Below are positions 37,018-45,720 of a DNA stretch of 64,000 bases, one piece after another. The number at the start of each line of letters is the position of its first letter. Positions within the stretch are counted from its first letter, which is position 1. The stretch covers positions 124,001 to 188,000 of the forward strand of contig JAJPIF010000028.1 in assembly GCA_021324885.1 (NCBI GenBank). The letters run 5' to 3'. Position numbers and translations under genes: made by a program. The stretch comes from Pseudomonadota bacterium (GTDB lineage: Bacteria; Desulfobacterota; Binatia; Binatales; Binataceae). The notes under the pieces were generated by a model. The model saw only the letters and a list, made by a program, of their open reading frames with translations. It made no database searches and was not told the DNA's origin.

Positions 37018-38040
37018 ATGAAGGGAGTGATGAGCAACAATCGCAAGGTGGCCTCTCAGCCCACTTCCGAGCTGCGAGGCCTCCATCTGTACGCCCGGAT
37101 TCTGGTCGGGGCGACCTTGATCCTGATCTTTGCCGGCGGGCTGGTCACGTCCACCGGTTCGGCGCTCGCGGTACCCGACTGGCCGCTGTCCTTCGGCAGG
37201 TTTTTTCCGAAAATGACGGGCGGCGTCCTTTATGAGCATGGCCATCGGATGATCGCGGGCACCGTCGCCCTGATGACATTGGGCCTCGCGATCTGGGTGT
37301 GGCGCAAAGAGCGGCGGCGGTTCGTGCGCTATCTCGCCCTGGCGGCTTTCCTGCTGGTGATTGTTCAGGCGGTCCTGGGCGGGCTAACGGTTCTGCTGTT
37401 GCTTCCGCTGGCGATCGCCGTCAGCCACGCGGCAACGGCGCAGGCGTTTTTTTGCCTCACAATCGCGCTGGCACTGTTTACCAATCCAATGTGGCAGAAA
37501 TTGCCTGCCGTAAAATCCCCGGGCGAACGCCCGCGGCTCCCGGAACTGGCGCTCGTCACCACGCTGATCATCTATGGGCAGATCCTGATCGGCGCGGTCA
37601 TGCGGCATATGGGCGCGGGCCTTGCCATCCCCGACTTCCCGCTGGCCTTCGGCAAGCTGTTTCCCCCTTTGGAATCCCTGCCCGAGCAGATCAACTATGC
37701 GCATCGGGTCGGGGCGCTGGTCGTTACCGTGTTTGTCTGCTGGACGGCAATCCAGGTGCTGCGGTTTTATGGCGAAAATCGCCTGCTGCGCCGGCCAGCA
37801 TTAGGAATGCTGGCCTTGCTGATGCTGCAAATCACGCTTGGCGCCGTAACCATTTTCAGTGCGCGCGCAGTGCTGCCCACCACCGCGCACGTACTGGTCG
37901 GCGCCGTCCTGCTTGGCACCAGTGTGATGCTTACGCTTCGCGCTTACAGGCTGATCGACGGACGATTTGCGCAACGTACGAGCAAGGTTGCCGATCTTCG
38001 CACTCGCCCAGGCGCTGTGGGAGAGAAGGTGACCGCGTGA
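37018..38040 (+). CDS. ctaA: Haem A synthase (CtaA)
   Basis: 340 residues (ATG 37018; M5 at 37030 is a possible start). Eight-helix membrane enzyme that oxidises the haem O methyl group to haem A. Two pseudo-symmetric halves each carry His pairs: YEHGHRMIAG and VSHAATAQAFF, then INYAHRVGALV and LPTTAHVLVGAVL. GLVTSTGSALAVPDWPLSFG is the family signature. Its stop overlaps the ctaB start (GTGA). Confidence 0.93.
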   Translation: MKGVMSNNRKVASQPTSELRGLHLYARILVGATLILIFAGGLVTSTGSALAVPDWPLSFGRFFPKMTGGVLYEHGHRMIAGTVALMTLGLAIWVWRKERRRFVRYLALAAFLLVIVQAVLGGLTVLLLLPLAIAVSHAATAQAFFCLTIALALFTNPMWQKLPAVKSPGERPRLPELALVTTLIIYGQILIGAVMRHMGAGLAIPDFPLAFGKLFPPLESLPEQINYAHRVGALVVTVFVCWTAIQVLRFYGENRLLRRPALGMLALLMLQITLGAVTIFSARAVLPTTAHVLVGAVLLGTSVMLTLRAYRLIDGRFAQRTSKVADLRTRPGAVGEKVTA

Positions 38041-38933
38041 ACCAGCAGGCTGCAGCCGTAAGCTTGGAGTTGCCGGAGCGGCCGCGCGCGATTCATTATC
38101 TCGCTCTGGTCAAGCCGCGGGTGCTGACGATGGTGCTGGTTGCCACGCTGGCCGGCTTTTACCTCGGATCGGCGGGCCATCTGGACCTGCGCCTGGCCCT
38201 GGCGCTGGTGGCTGGAACCGCGATGGCAGCGGGCGGGACCTTTTCGCTCAACCAATTCATGGAACGCGACATAGACGCGCGCATGAACCGGACCCGCACC
38301 CGCCCGCTTCCCGCAGGCAATCTGTATCCCGCCGAGGCCCTGTGGTTCGGCGTTGCGTTGAGCGCAGCCGGACTGATCTACCTGTGTATGACCGTCAATA
38401 TTCTATGCGCGGCCGTCACCGCGGCGATCGCCGTTATCTACCTGCTGGCCTACACGCCACTGAAAAGAATCTCATCGCTGTGCACCGCGGTCGGCGCGAT
38501 TCCCGGCGCGCTTCCGCCGGTGGCAGGATGGGCGGCGGTCCGCGGCAGTATCAACGCGCCCGCCTGGACCATGTTTGCGATCATGTACCTGTGGCAGTTG
38601 CCGCATACCATAGCTATCGCTCAACTATATCGTGAAGACTATGCCGCGGCCGGCATTCGCCTGTTGGGAATCGAGGACCGCGACGGGCGAACTGCGGCCG
38701 GCCAGGTGATACTTAACACGCTGGCCCTGATGATGGTCGCATCGCTGCCGACGCTGCTTGGCTTTGCCGGAATGACCTATCTTGTCGTGGCGTTGGCGAT
38801 GGGCGGGCTGCTGCTCAGCAGCGGGTTTCAGTTTGCCGCCAAGCCCTGTGCGGCGCGGGCGCGGTGGGTGATGATCGCCTCGCTTATCTACTTGCCGGCC
38901 GTGCTGCTGGTGATGGTCATCGACAAGATTTAG
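38037..38933 (+). CDS. ctaB: Protohaem IX farnesyltransferase (haem O synthase)
   Basis: 298 residues from GTG 38037, with AGAAGG upstream. A UbiA-type prenyltransferase that adds a farnesyl group to haem B. The Asp-rich site is NQFMERDIDARMNRTRTRPL, the second loop YTPLKR follows, and about nine helices span the chain, beginning LVKPRVLTMVLVATLAG. Works just before CtaA in haem A formation for the adjacent oxidase. Confidence 0.95.
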   Translation: MNQQAAAVSLELPERPRAIHYLALVKPRVLTMVLVATLAGFYLGSAGHLDLRLALALVAGTAMAAGGTFSLNQFMERDIDARMNRTRTRPLPAGNLYPAEALWFGVALSAAGLIYLCMTVNILCAAVTAAIAVIYLLAYTPLKRISSLCTAVGAIPGALPPVAGWAAVRGSINAPAWTMFAIMYLWQLPHTIAIAQLYREDYAAAGIRLLGIEDRDGRTAAGQVILNTLALMMVASLPTLLGFAGMTYLVVALAMGGLLLSSGFQFAAKPCAARARWVMIASLIYLPAVLLVMVIDKI

Positions 38934-38946
38934 GGTTGAGAACTCC

Positions 38947-39066
38947 ATGGCTGAAACGAGCATCTCCAGCACGCGGCAAGCCAACCGCACCGTGGGCGGC
39001 ATCCTTGTCGGAATCATCCTGCTGTTGATGGCGATCTCGATAATCGGCGTTTTGGCTCTGAATTAG
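38947..39066 (+). CDS. Tiny single-helix membrane protein in the oxidase cluster (39 aa)
   Basis: ATG 38947 to TAG 39064-39066. The polar start MAETSISSTRQANRTVGG leads into one hydrophobic helix (ILVGIILLLMAISIIGVLAL) and the chain ends. It is tightly packed, 13 bases behind ctaB and one base before the next gene. Size and place fit a small oxidase subunit or assembly peptide; I cannot name it. Confidence 0.55.
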   Translation: MAETSISSTRQANRTVGGILVGIILLLMAISIIGVLALN

Positions 39067-39067
39067 G

Positions 39068-39709
39068 ATGGCATCTTCGACGGCGATCCCGATCAGGCTC
39101 GTGCCCGCATCCAGAGGGCGGCAGTTCGGCGAAGGCCTGCCGAGCGGCGACCTGGAGGCCCCGATCATCAGCAACGGCCGGCTGGCCGTACTGATACTGT
39201 TGGCCGGTGAAACCATGCTGTTTGCCGGGTTTATCGGAGCGTTCCTGGTTTACAAGCTCAGCGCTCCGTTCTGGCCCCCACCAGGATTGCCCCGCCTGCC
39301 GATCGAGATCACGTGGGCCAACACCTTCGTTCTGCTGGCCAGCGGCGTGACGATGAATCTGGCGGTGCGCGCGGTGCGCCGCAACCGGATTGCGCGCCTG
39401 CGTTTGTTGCTTGGAATCACCGCGTTGCTCGGTGCGATTTTTCTTGCGGTCCAGGGCTCCGAATGGATTGGGCTGATCGCGCATGGCCTGCGTTTGTCCA
39501 GCGGGACATACGGCGCGACCTTTTACACGCTAATCGGCCTGCACGGCTTTCATGTGCTGTGCGCGGTTGTCTGGCTGATGGCCGTGTTCGCGGCTGCGTT
39601 ACTGGGCCGATTGAGCGCTTTTCGCCGTTCCGCGGTCGAAATCTGCGCGATCTACTGGTATTTTGTCTGTGCGGTTTGGCCGGTGCTCTTTTATCTGGTT
39701 TATTTTTAG
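39068..39709 (+). CDS. Haem-copper oxidase subunit III family protein (first copy)
   Basis: 213 residues with about five membrane helices. Family blocks: LAGETMLFAGFIGAFLVYKL, then QGSEWIGLIAHGL, GATFYTLIGLHGFHVLCAV and a C-terminal EICAIYWYFVCAVWPVLF. Subunit III stabilises the catalytic subunit and supports proton uptake. It starts one base behind the 39-residue gene. A second subunit III-like gene lies 336 bases on. Confidence 0.86.
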   Translation: MASSTAIPIRLVPASRGRQFGEGLPSGDLEAPIISNGRLAVLILLAGETMLFAGFIGAFLVYKLSAPFWPPPGLPRLPIEITWANTFVLLASGVTMNLAVRAVRRNRIARLRLLLGITALLGAIFLAVQGSEWIGLIAHGLRLSSGTYGATFYTLIGLHGFHVLCAVVWLMAVFAAALLGRLSAFRRSAVEICAIYWYFVCAVWPVLFYLVYF

Positions 39710-39729
39710 GCGCAAGGTGAGAGGGCAAA

Positions 39730-40008
39730 GTGAAGCGAATTCTTCAAACCGGATACCTGGCAATCAGTGCCGTTTTGCCGATCACCTTGATTGCGCGCAA
39801 TGCCGATGCCTGCGCGATGTGCGGTCTGCCGCCGAGTGACAGCGCCTCTCACGCTTTTGCCGTCAGCGTGCTGTTCATGCTCGCCGCCCCTTATACGGTT
39901 TTGATGATTGGAGCGGTGGTGGCGTTTTTTGCCTATCGCAACGGATGCCGGCGCCGGGCGGCGCTCGAGTCGAGCGATCCGGTGCCGCAACCGCTTTCAA
40001 ACCGCTGA
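39730..40008 (+). CDS. Small membrane protein with CAMCG motif
   Basis: 92 residues from GTG 39730. N-terminal signal-like helix (TGYLAISAVLPITLIA), then C28-A-M-C31 in ADACAMCGLPPSD, and a membrane helix SVLFMLAAPYTVLMIGAVVA. The C-x2-C on the outer face could bind a metal or form a disulfide, for example in copper delivery, but no match to a named Cu chaperone is seen. It sits between the two subunit III genes. Confidence 0.6.
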   Translation: MKRILQTGYLAISAVLPITLIARNADACAMCGLPPSDSASHAFAVSVLFMLAAPYTVLMIGAVVAFFAYRNGCRRRAALESSDPVPQPLSNR

Positions 40009-40045
40009 CGTTCATGCGGCGGCTTGTCTGTAACCGAAATAAGCG

Positions 40046-40669
40046 ATGAGCGAGGTCTCAACCGCACAACCGCATTTCGATCAGCCCCTGGCGGTCGAGC
40101 TGCTTGAATCGCCGCTGACGCCAGAGAACACCGGCAAGCTCGGGATGTGGCTGTTCCTGTCCGCCGACGCGACAATCTTCGGCGCCGCGCTCGTTGCATA
40201 CCTCGCCTTGCGCATCGGCAGCACGAAATGGCCGGTTCCGGCGTCGGTTCTGAGCATTCCGTCCACCGCGGTAATGACCCTGATCCTGATTTGCAGCAGC
40301 ATGACGATGACTGAGGCGCTGTCGGCAATCAGGCGGGGCCATCAGGCCCGCTACCGGGGATTTTTGACATTGACGATTGTCGCCGGACTGGTGTTTTTGG
40401 GTTTGCAGGCGCGGGAATGGAACCACCTGATTGCGGCCGAGCACTTGTCTATTGATACCAGCCTGTTCAGCGCGACTTTTTTTATCCTGACCGGGTTTCA
40501 CGGTTGCCATGTGATTGCCGGCGTCGTTTACCTCGGCGTGCTGCTCATTCGCGGATGGTCCGGCAAGGTCAGCGCCGCCAAATCCGCGGCGGTAGAAATC
40601 GCGTCGCTTTACTGGCACTTCCTTGACCTGGTCTGGATCGCGATATTCACGCTGGTCTATCTGATCTAG
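40046..40669 (+). CDS. coxC: Cytochrome c oxidase subunit III (second copy)
   Basis: 207 residues, five membrane helices. TGKLGMWLFLSADATIFGAAL, then GLQAREWNHLIAAE, SATFFILTGFHGCHVIAGVV and EIASLYWHFLDLVWIAIFTLVYL are the standard subunit III blocks. This copy matches the textbook family more closely than the one at 39068. It is followed by the subunit IV gene. Confidence 0.92.
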   Translation: MSEVSTAQPHFDQPLAVELLESPLTPENTGKLGMWLFLSADATIFGAALVAYLALRIGSTKWPVPASVLSIPSTAVMTLILICSSMTMTEALSAIRRGHQARYRGFLTLTIVAGLVFLGLQAREWNHLIAAEHLSIDTSLFSATFFILTGFHGCHVIAGVVYLGVLLIRGWSGKVSAAKSAAVEIASLYWHFLDLVWIAIFTLVYLI

Positions 40670-40693
40670 AATTGTGAGCGGGCGGTTTGGAAA

Positions 40694-41104
40694 ATGAGCG
40701 ATAGGGCAATGGCGGCTTCGTCCGCGACTGCGAGCCAGCGCGTCGAGCCCAACTATATATTTATCTGGATATATTTAATCGTGCTGACCGGACTCGAATT
40801 GGTAGTCGCCTTCGCCCCGATCTCGAAGGCGGAGATAACCGGTCTGCTGGTGGGTGTCGCCGGCGTCGAAATATCGCTGGTGGCGATGTATTTCATGGGC
40901 TTGCAATTCGAGCCGCGAAGTTTGGCGTTGATCGCGCTTATTCCGGTCGCGCTGGTGGGCTTTATGGTTTTGACGGTCCTGCCGGACGCCGCAGTTGCCA
41001 TCTATCCCCGCCGCGGCGGGGGCGAAGTGGCGAGCATGGCGAATGCGCTGGGCCATGAGCTTTCGGGTCCCAATCCCAATTTGAATTACCGCCCGCGATT
41101 GTAG
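40694..41104 (+). CDS. Cytochrome c oxidase subunit IV (prokaryotic type)
   Basis: 136 residues. Three membrane helices: YIFIWIYLIVLTGLELVVAF, then EITGLLVGVAGVEISLVAMY and ALIALIPVALVGFMVLTVLP. The PNYIFIWIYLIVLTGLE start and the middle helix fit the COX4_pro family. Soluble tail about 45 residues, without motif. Part of the oxidase cluster. Confidence 0.8.
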   Translation: MSDRAMAASSATASQRVEPNYIFIWIYLIVLTGLELVVAFAPISKAEITGLLVGVAGVEISLVAMYFMGLQFEPRSLALIALIPVALVGFMVLTVLPDAAVAIYPRRGGGEVASMANALGHELSGPNPNLNYRPRL

Positions 41105-41149
41105 GGAATTCAATTCAACCCGCGCCGCGATAAAACAGGACAGGGTATT

Positions 41150-41587
41150 TTGTCAGCAATCCCTTATTTGGCAACCGTCAACGCGACTCTCAACGCGATT
41201 GCCGCGGTATTCCTCGCCGCCGGCTTTTATTTCATCCGCCAGCGCCGAATCCGGGCGCATCGCTTCTGTATGCTTACTGCGTTCGGCGTCTCCGTCGTTT
41301 TTCTGATCTGCTATATCGCCTATCATTACGAGGTCGGCGATGTCCGCTTCGCGGGACATGGCGCGATTCGCCCGGTTTACTTCAGCATCCTGATTTCCCA
41401 CATCATTTTGGCGGCGGTTACAGTTCCGTTGGCGGTTTTCACGCTGTCATTCGCGCTGCGGGCGCGCTTCGCCGCCCATCGCCAAATCGCCCGCTGGGCC
41501 TGGCCGGTATGGATTTACGTGTCAATAACCGGCGTGATCGTGTACCTGATGGTCTATCACATTTACGGCCCGCCGCTGATCAGATGA
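41150..41587 (+). CDS. DUF420 family protein (CtaM-like oxidase assembly factor)
   Basis: 145 residues from TTG 41150. Four membrane helices with the DUF420 pattern: LNAIAAVFLAAGFYFIRQRR, RAHRFCMLTAFGVSVVFLIC, a His-rich YHYEVGD, and YFSILISHIILAAVTVPLAV. DUF420 members such as CtaM are needed for active cytochrome a3-type oxidases in Gram-positives; the place here agrees with a role in oxidase assembly. The function is inferred by family and context. Confidence 0.8.
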   Translation: MSAIPYLATVNATLNAIAAVFLAAGFYFIRQRRIRAHRFCMLTAFGVSVVFLICYIAYHYEVGDVRFAGHGAIRPVYFSILISHIILAAVTVPLAVFTLSFALRARFAAHRQIARWAWPVWIYVSITGVIVYLMVYHIYGPPLIR

Positions 41588-41824
41588 TAAGGTCGAAATG
41601 TACAAAAGAACAAATAAGATTGCGCTTGCGGAGGCGCTTTTCGACGTCAAGACGATGAACGCCGGAGCGTTGTCCGGGCCATCGTTCGGGATGACGCCCG
41701 ATAATCCCCGTCACCTGGGTTAAGCCGGCAATCACTTCGGGACGATTATGCGGGCATCACGCCCCCGGGCCGGTCCTGGCGCACCGGCGGGGCATTAAGG
41801 CAAAAATTGAGTGGGAATTGCAGC
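41588..41824. other. Intergenic stretch with one weak short ORF
   Basis: About 240 bases between the DUF420 gene and the P450 remnant. A 41-codon frame (41598-41723, AAGG five bases upstream) is the only coding candidate; it has no recognisable motif and I do not call it a gene. Confidence 0.35.
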
Positions 41825-41950
41825 TCACGGCTCCTCGAATACTTTCTTGTCGCGATTGGCCGACGGATAATACAGCGCCAGCGCGTAGCCTTCGCGAATC
41901 TTTTGGCCGCGCAGTTCGGTGTCGGCGGTCGCCACGCGTATGAACTGGCG
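41825..41950 (-). pseudogene. Cytochrome P450 fragment (K-helix to meander region)
   Basis: Forty-one codons and a stop, read on the minus strand directly behind the TAG of the phosphotransferase gene and in the same frame. The residues RQFIRVATADTELRGQKI and YYPSANRDKKVFEEP match the P450 stretch after the ExxR motif (R-x-AT-x-DTELRGQKI, then SANRD-x2-VF-x-P). Both the N-terminal 300 residues and the haem-Cys loop are missing, so it is a relic. It probably marks a deletion junction. Confidence 0.75.
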
Positions 41951-43048
41951 CTACACTTGGTGTGAGGTGCGCCGGCGCACGGCGGCGATGCGCTCCTCGC
42001 GCGCGGTCACTGGTCCCGAGTCCAGTTCCTCATCCACGCCCAGATCGCGAAGCGCGTCGCGCGTAAACGGATGGACGCCGTAACCCATCTCCGCCATCCG
42101 CAAATCGTCGGTGAAGCCGTCATCGAAGAGCATCGCCCCCACCAGCATGATCACCGCGATTTTCAAGCCCTGGAAGGCGCGGTACCAGTGCCGGTGCCGC
42201 ACGCCGATCCCGGTCAGGTCTTCGTAGCGCGCTACCAACTCGTCGGCCGACAGTGACGCCGGCCTGGCGGTGAACGAACTCGGCATCCTCCAGGTGATTT
42301 CAGCCCAGCCGATGTCGGCAAGCGGATCGCCGACGGTCGCCATCTCCCAGTCGAGGACACCGCTGACCCGGTCGCTTTGGAACGCGAAGTTGCCGGGCTT
42401 GGGGTCGCCGTGCACCAATGTGATCTTCGGACATTGTTCGGGCTGCAGGGCGCGCAACGCTTTGAGCAGCCGCTCCAGCGCCGGGAGCGGGCCGCGCTGC
42501 ACGCGGCGGATCTCGCCGGCCCAGTGCTGCAGTTCGCGATCGAGATAGCCGCGGCCGTCGCCGATCGCATCGAGCCCGGTGGCGCGCAGATCGACGGTGT
42601 GGATCGCCGCGATCTGCTCGACCATACTCTCTGACATGCGCCGGATGCGCTGCGGGTCGGCTTCTAGTTCGTGCGGCACCGACCGCTCGTAGACAGTGCC
42701 AGCCAGGCGCTCCATCACGTAGAACTCGCGGCCCAGCACGGCGCCCGTTCCCTCCAACCACAGAGCACGCGGGGAGCGGACGGGCGTTGCTTCAAGCGCG
42801 CGCAGGATCTCGAACTGGCGGCGCAGATTGTAGGGTTCGAGCAGGCCAGGCGGCGGCGGACGCAGCCGCAGTACGACGTCTTGACGGCGGTCGGCTCCGT
42901 GGGCATGCCAGCAGATCGTGAACAGCAGCGTTTCGGCGGAGTGGCCGAACTCAAGACGGTCCAACCCTTCGATGCGTACGTCGTGCGCATCGGGCAACTT
43001 CCCGGCGAACCATGACGCAAGACGCCTTTGGATGTCGTCTGTCTTCAT
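41951..43048 (-). CDS. Phosphotransferase family protein (APH/ACAD10-like kinase)
   Basis: 365 residues from ATG 43048 (an upstream in-frame ATG adds 15). Aminoglycoside-phosphotransferase fold: the catalytic loop is LVHGDPKPGNFAF (HGD-x4-N) and the metal-binding VLDWEMATVGDPLADIGW. This branch (ACAD10/11-type) phosphorylates hydroxyacyl-CoA or related small molecules rather than drugs, and occurs with acyl-CoA dehydrogenases in degradation clusters. It sits behind the DUF1329 gene on the same strand, 63 bases apart, so they may be co-transcribed. Confidence 0.87.
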   Translation of the reverse strand: MKTDDIQRRLASWFAGKLPDAHDVRIEGLDRLEFGHSAETLLFTICWHAHGADRRQDVVLRLRPPPPGLLEPYNLRRQFEILRALEATPVRSPRALWLEGTGAVLGREFYVMERLAGTVYERSVPHELEADPQRIRRMSESMVEQIAAIHTVDLRATGLDAIGDGRGYLDRELQHWAGEIRRVQRGPLPALERLLKALRALQPEQCPKITLVHGDPKPGNFAFQSDRVSGVLDWEMATVGDPLADIGWAEITWRMPSSFTARPASLSADELVARYEDLTGIGVRHRHWYRAFQGLKIAVIMLVGAMLFDDGFTDDLRMAEMGYGVHPFTRDALRDLGVDEELDSGPVTAREERIAAVRRRTSHQV

Positions 43049-43111
43049 ATCGGAATCCGTGGCGCGCCCCGAATTGCGGTTTCTCGGGGACAATCGCCGA
43101 ACCTCCCGCCC

Positions 43112-44380
43112 TTATTGCATGATCTTGGCCAGACCGCCCGGCGAACCATATCGGCTGGCGTCCTGGTATTGCCTGGGCACTTCCTGATTGGCAAGGAAAA
43201 CGTCCTTGCCCTCCACCGCTACCGTGGCGTGCTGGTTCTGAAAGTCGATTATCCAGTTGACACCCTGCTGATTGACGATATAGCCGCCGCCGGGAAGTGG
43301 ATAGGGCGATTCGAAAAACGCCTGCGTTTTCCAGAATTTCATCGACGAATCGAACAGATCGAAGTACAGCGAGGTCCAGGTGTGCGGATCCACATACATG
43401 CGCCGCAAACCATAGCAGTAGCCGTTTTGCAGACCGGGTACGCGCGTGACGTCGATCACCAGGGCGTCCAGCACCTGCCACTTGCCAACCGCCGGCTTGG
43501 GAAACCAGAAGGGCGTATAGTAGTTGCTGGGGTCGAACTGGGCACGATTTTTCGGCGTGGGCCGGAACATCAGCACCTTCTTTCGGCCCTGGAACTTGAC
43601 GTTGAACCAGCCCGCTGGCAGCGGGACAGTGAAACTGTCGTCCCCAGTGTAGTCGGTGCCCAAAAACGGCGAGCAGCGTGCGCCGCCCGAAAGGCGCAGC
43701 GACCGGCGCAAGGAGGGTAGAAAAACGTAGGTCTCCGCGATCGTATCGGGATTGTCGAAGACCAACTCCAATTCGGTGGTGTACTTACTCTGCTCGGGAG
43801 TGAGCAATTCGTCATAGAAGCTGGCATAGTAGCCCGGCATCTCCTTCTCGTGGCTGAAGCCGGGCTCGATGTTATGTGTAAACACCATGGGGACGTTGAT
43901 GCCGGTGATGGTAGTGGTGTTCATATACCGGTCGATCTCGGGTCCGAAGCCGAGATAATAAGCAACATCTCCGCGGTACTGGTAATAAACGTTATAGAAG
44001 ATCTTGTAGCCGGCCAACGGTCCCGAGTAATCGGGAAACGGCGCACCGGCGTGGTAACCTTTGATGGTGTAACCGCCGGTGGGCAACTGGACCAACTGCG
44101 CCTGGCCTTTGTACTTCTCGGTGAGATCCCAATATCGCTTGGGCAGGGGATAATACACGGTGGGCCCGACCTCCATCTCCCAGCCCTGCGGGAGCCGAAA
44201 CGCGGTATCGCCCTGGAGGATTGCCTGCAGGCCCCTGGGCATGAAGTCTTTGTATTGCTGCCAATTTTGCGCGGTGATCACGGTTCCCGGCGCAATCCCC
44301 GCGCCCTTCGCCTCCGCCGTCCATACCGGGGTCGCGATCAGGGTTAGCGCAACTAATCCAACCATGAGTATCCTGGCCAT
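43112..44380 (-). CDS. DUF1329 family exported protein
   Basis: 422 residues, full length, with a signal peptide (ILMVGLVALTLIATPVWTAEA, cleavage near EAKG). The DUF1329 body follows (GTVITAQNWQQYKDFMPRGL, then later DPSNYYTPFWFPKPAVGKWQ and YGLRRMYVDPHTW) and the tail is GSPGGLAKIMQ. This family resembles LolA/LolB-type beta-structures and is thought to bind hydrophobic ligands in the envelope. It is divergent from the AttH-like gene; the two share the intergenic palindrome at 44477. The partial gene at the window start is a paralogue. Confidence 0.87.
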   Translation of the reverse strand: MARILMVGLVALTLIATPVWTAEAKGAGIAPGTVITAQNWQQYKDFMPRGLQAILQGDTAFRLPQGWEMEVGPTVYYPLPKRYWDLTEKYKGQAQLVQLPTGGYTIKGYHAGAPFPDYSGPLAGYKIFYNVYYQYRGDVAYYLGFGPEIDRYMNTTTITGINVPMVFTHNIEPGFSHEKEMPGYYASFYDELLTPEQSKYTTELELVFDNPDTIAETYVFLPSLRRSLRLSGGARCSPFLGTDYTGDDSFTVPLPAGWFNVKFQGRKKVLMFRPTPKNRAQFDPSNYYTPFWFPKPAVGKWQVLDALVIDVTRVPGLQNGYCYGLRRMYVDPHTWTSLYFDLFDSSMKFWKTQAFFESPYPLPGGGYIVNQQGVNWIIDFQNQHATVAVEGKDVFLANQEVPRQYQDASRYGSPGGLAKIMQ

Positions 44381-44476
44381 GGTCCCTCCTGTTTATGGCG
44401 CCCCGTTCATGAATGGAGCGGATGTTCATGGTCAGGTAACACAGGTAGACGAGTAAGTCAACACTATGCCAACTTG

Positions 44477-44493
44477 CAAGACATACTGTCTTG
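44477..44493 (+). promoter_or_regulatory. Candidate operator palindrome between divergent genes
   Basis: CAAGACA-TAC-TGTCTTG is a perfect inverted repeat with 7-base arms. It lies 97 bases upstream of the DUF1329 start and 55 before the AttH-like start. The arm length and spacing fit a TetR-type dimer site, and a TetR gene lies about 1.2 kb away. Confidence 0.55.
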
Positions 44494-44547
44494 TACTAAG
44501 CTCGCGTGTCGTTCCCTTCAGATGCACTAACGCGAAGGAGGTATCAC

Positions 44548-45681
44548 ATGCCCATCCACGATGTCGGGAGGCTGCTCCCTGCCGATGAAATGGTCTGCCA
44601 TCAGATCGCCGACTCGTTCGCCACCGTGCGGGAGTCCGAGCGTCAGTGGACCGAGAAGCTGTGGTGCGCCATGGCCGCCCGGGACGGGTCACTCAGCGTC
44701 GACCTGGGTCTGGGCAAGTACATCAATCGCAACGTGATGGATGGCTTCGGCGGCGTCTCGCGCGGCTATGAGCAGTGGACCGTGCGCGCCAGCCGTGAAC
44801 TGTGGCCCGATCCGGACACGACAGCGGTCGGGCCGGTTCATTACGAGGTCATCGAGCCCCTGAAAAAGGTGCGCCTGCACCTGGCCCGCAACGAGTACCA
44901 GCCGATCGCCTTCGATCTGGTTTTCGAGGGCATCATGCAGCCCTTCTTCGAGGAACGTCACCGCTACCGGGCGCACTTTCGCCTTGCGAGCGACGTCGTC
45001 CGCTACCATCAATCCGGCACGGCGTCGGGCTGGCTGCTGCTGGACGGACAACGAATCGAGGTTTCCGACTGGATAGCAGCCCGCGACCATTCATGGGGGA
45101 TGCGCGACCACGTCGGCACCCCGCTGACCGACATCCAGCCCGCGCAGCGCCCTGCGGGACGCACCTGCTTCCACTGGACGCCCTGGATCTTCACGCGTCC
45201 CGATGGCTCGCACTACGAGATCATGCAGTACATTATCAGCAACGAGACACAACCCCACTACTCGGGCAGCGTCAACTATCCGGACGGTCGCCAGGAGCTC
45301 ATCATCCGCTCCGAAGTCATCCCCGCCTTCGACCCTGGCACGCGCGAGCTCCGCAGCGCCAGATTCAAGCTGTATATGGAATCAGGGGAGGTCCGCACCA
45401 TCGAGTCCGAGTGTCACGGCCTCTCGGGATTCCACCTGAGTACGGCGGGATACGGCGGGTGGGCCAAAGCCTATCATGGCGTCTGGAAGGGCGCGCTCCA
45501 CGTCGAAGGCGATTACGTGGAGAACTGTCTCACGCATCCCGAGATCGGCATGGTGCGCGACCGGCCCACCAGGCTGCGCGAAGGCGATACGGTGGGTTGG
45601 GGTATCCACGAGTACTTCTATACCGGTGCCTGGCCGGAGTTCGGGATCGGCCCGGAGGTCCCGGAGCGGCGCGCCACCTGA
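44548..45681 (+). CDS. AttH/CrtC-like lipocalin-type protein (DUF7064-like)
   Basis: 377 residues from ATG 44548, chosen because AAGGAGG at 44535-44541 is six bases upstream; the frame begins 14 codons earlier. Mostly beta-strands. The segment WIAARDHSWGMRDHVGTP resembles the HxWGxR signature of AttH and hydroxyneurosporene synthase (CrtC)-type double lipocalins, and WTPWIFTRPDGSHYE follows as a strand pair. These proteins hold or modify lipophilic molecules. No signal peptide. Convergent with the TetR gene. Assignment is by motif only. Confidence 0.65.
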   Translation: MPIHDVGRLLPADEMVCHQIADSFATVRESERQWTEKLWCAMAARDGSLSVDLGLGKYINRNVMDGFGGVSRGYEQWTVRASRELWPDPDTTAVGPVHYEVIEPLKKVRLHLARNEYQPIAFDLVFEGIMQPFFEERHRYRAHFRLASDVVRYHQSGTASGWLLLDGQRIEVSDWIAARDHSWGMRDHVGTPLTDIQPAQRPAGRTCFHWTPWIFTRPDGSHYEIMQYIISNETQPHYSGSVNYPDGRQELIIRSEVIPAFDPGTRELRSARFKLYMESGEVRTIESECHGLSGFHLSTAGYGGWAKAYHGVWKGALHVEGDYVENCLTHPEIGMVRDRPTRLREGDTVGWGIHEYFYTGAWPEFGIGPEVPERRAT

Positions 45682-45720
45682 TAGCACTGGGGCCGGCAAG
45701 CGGGCCGTTGGCCGGAGCGG

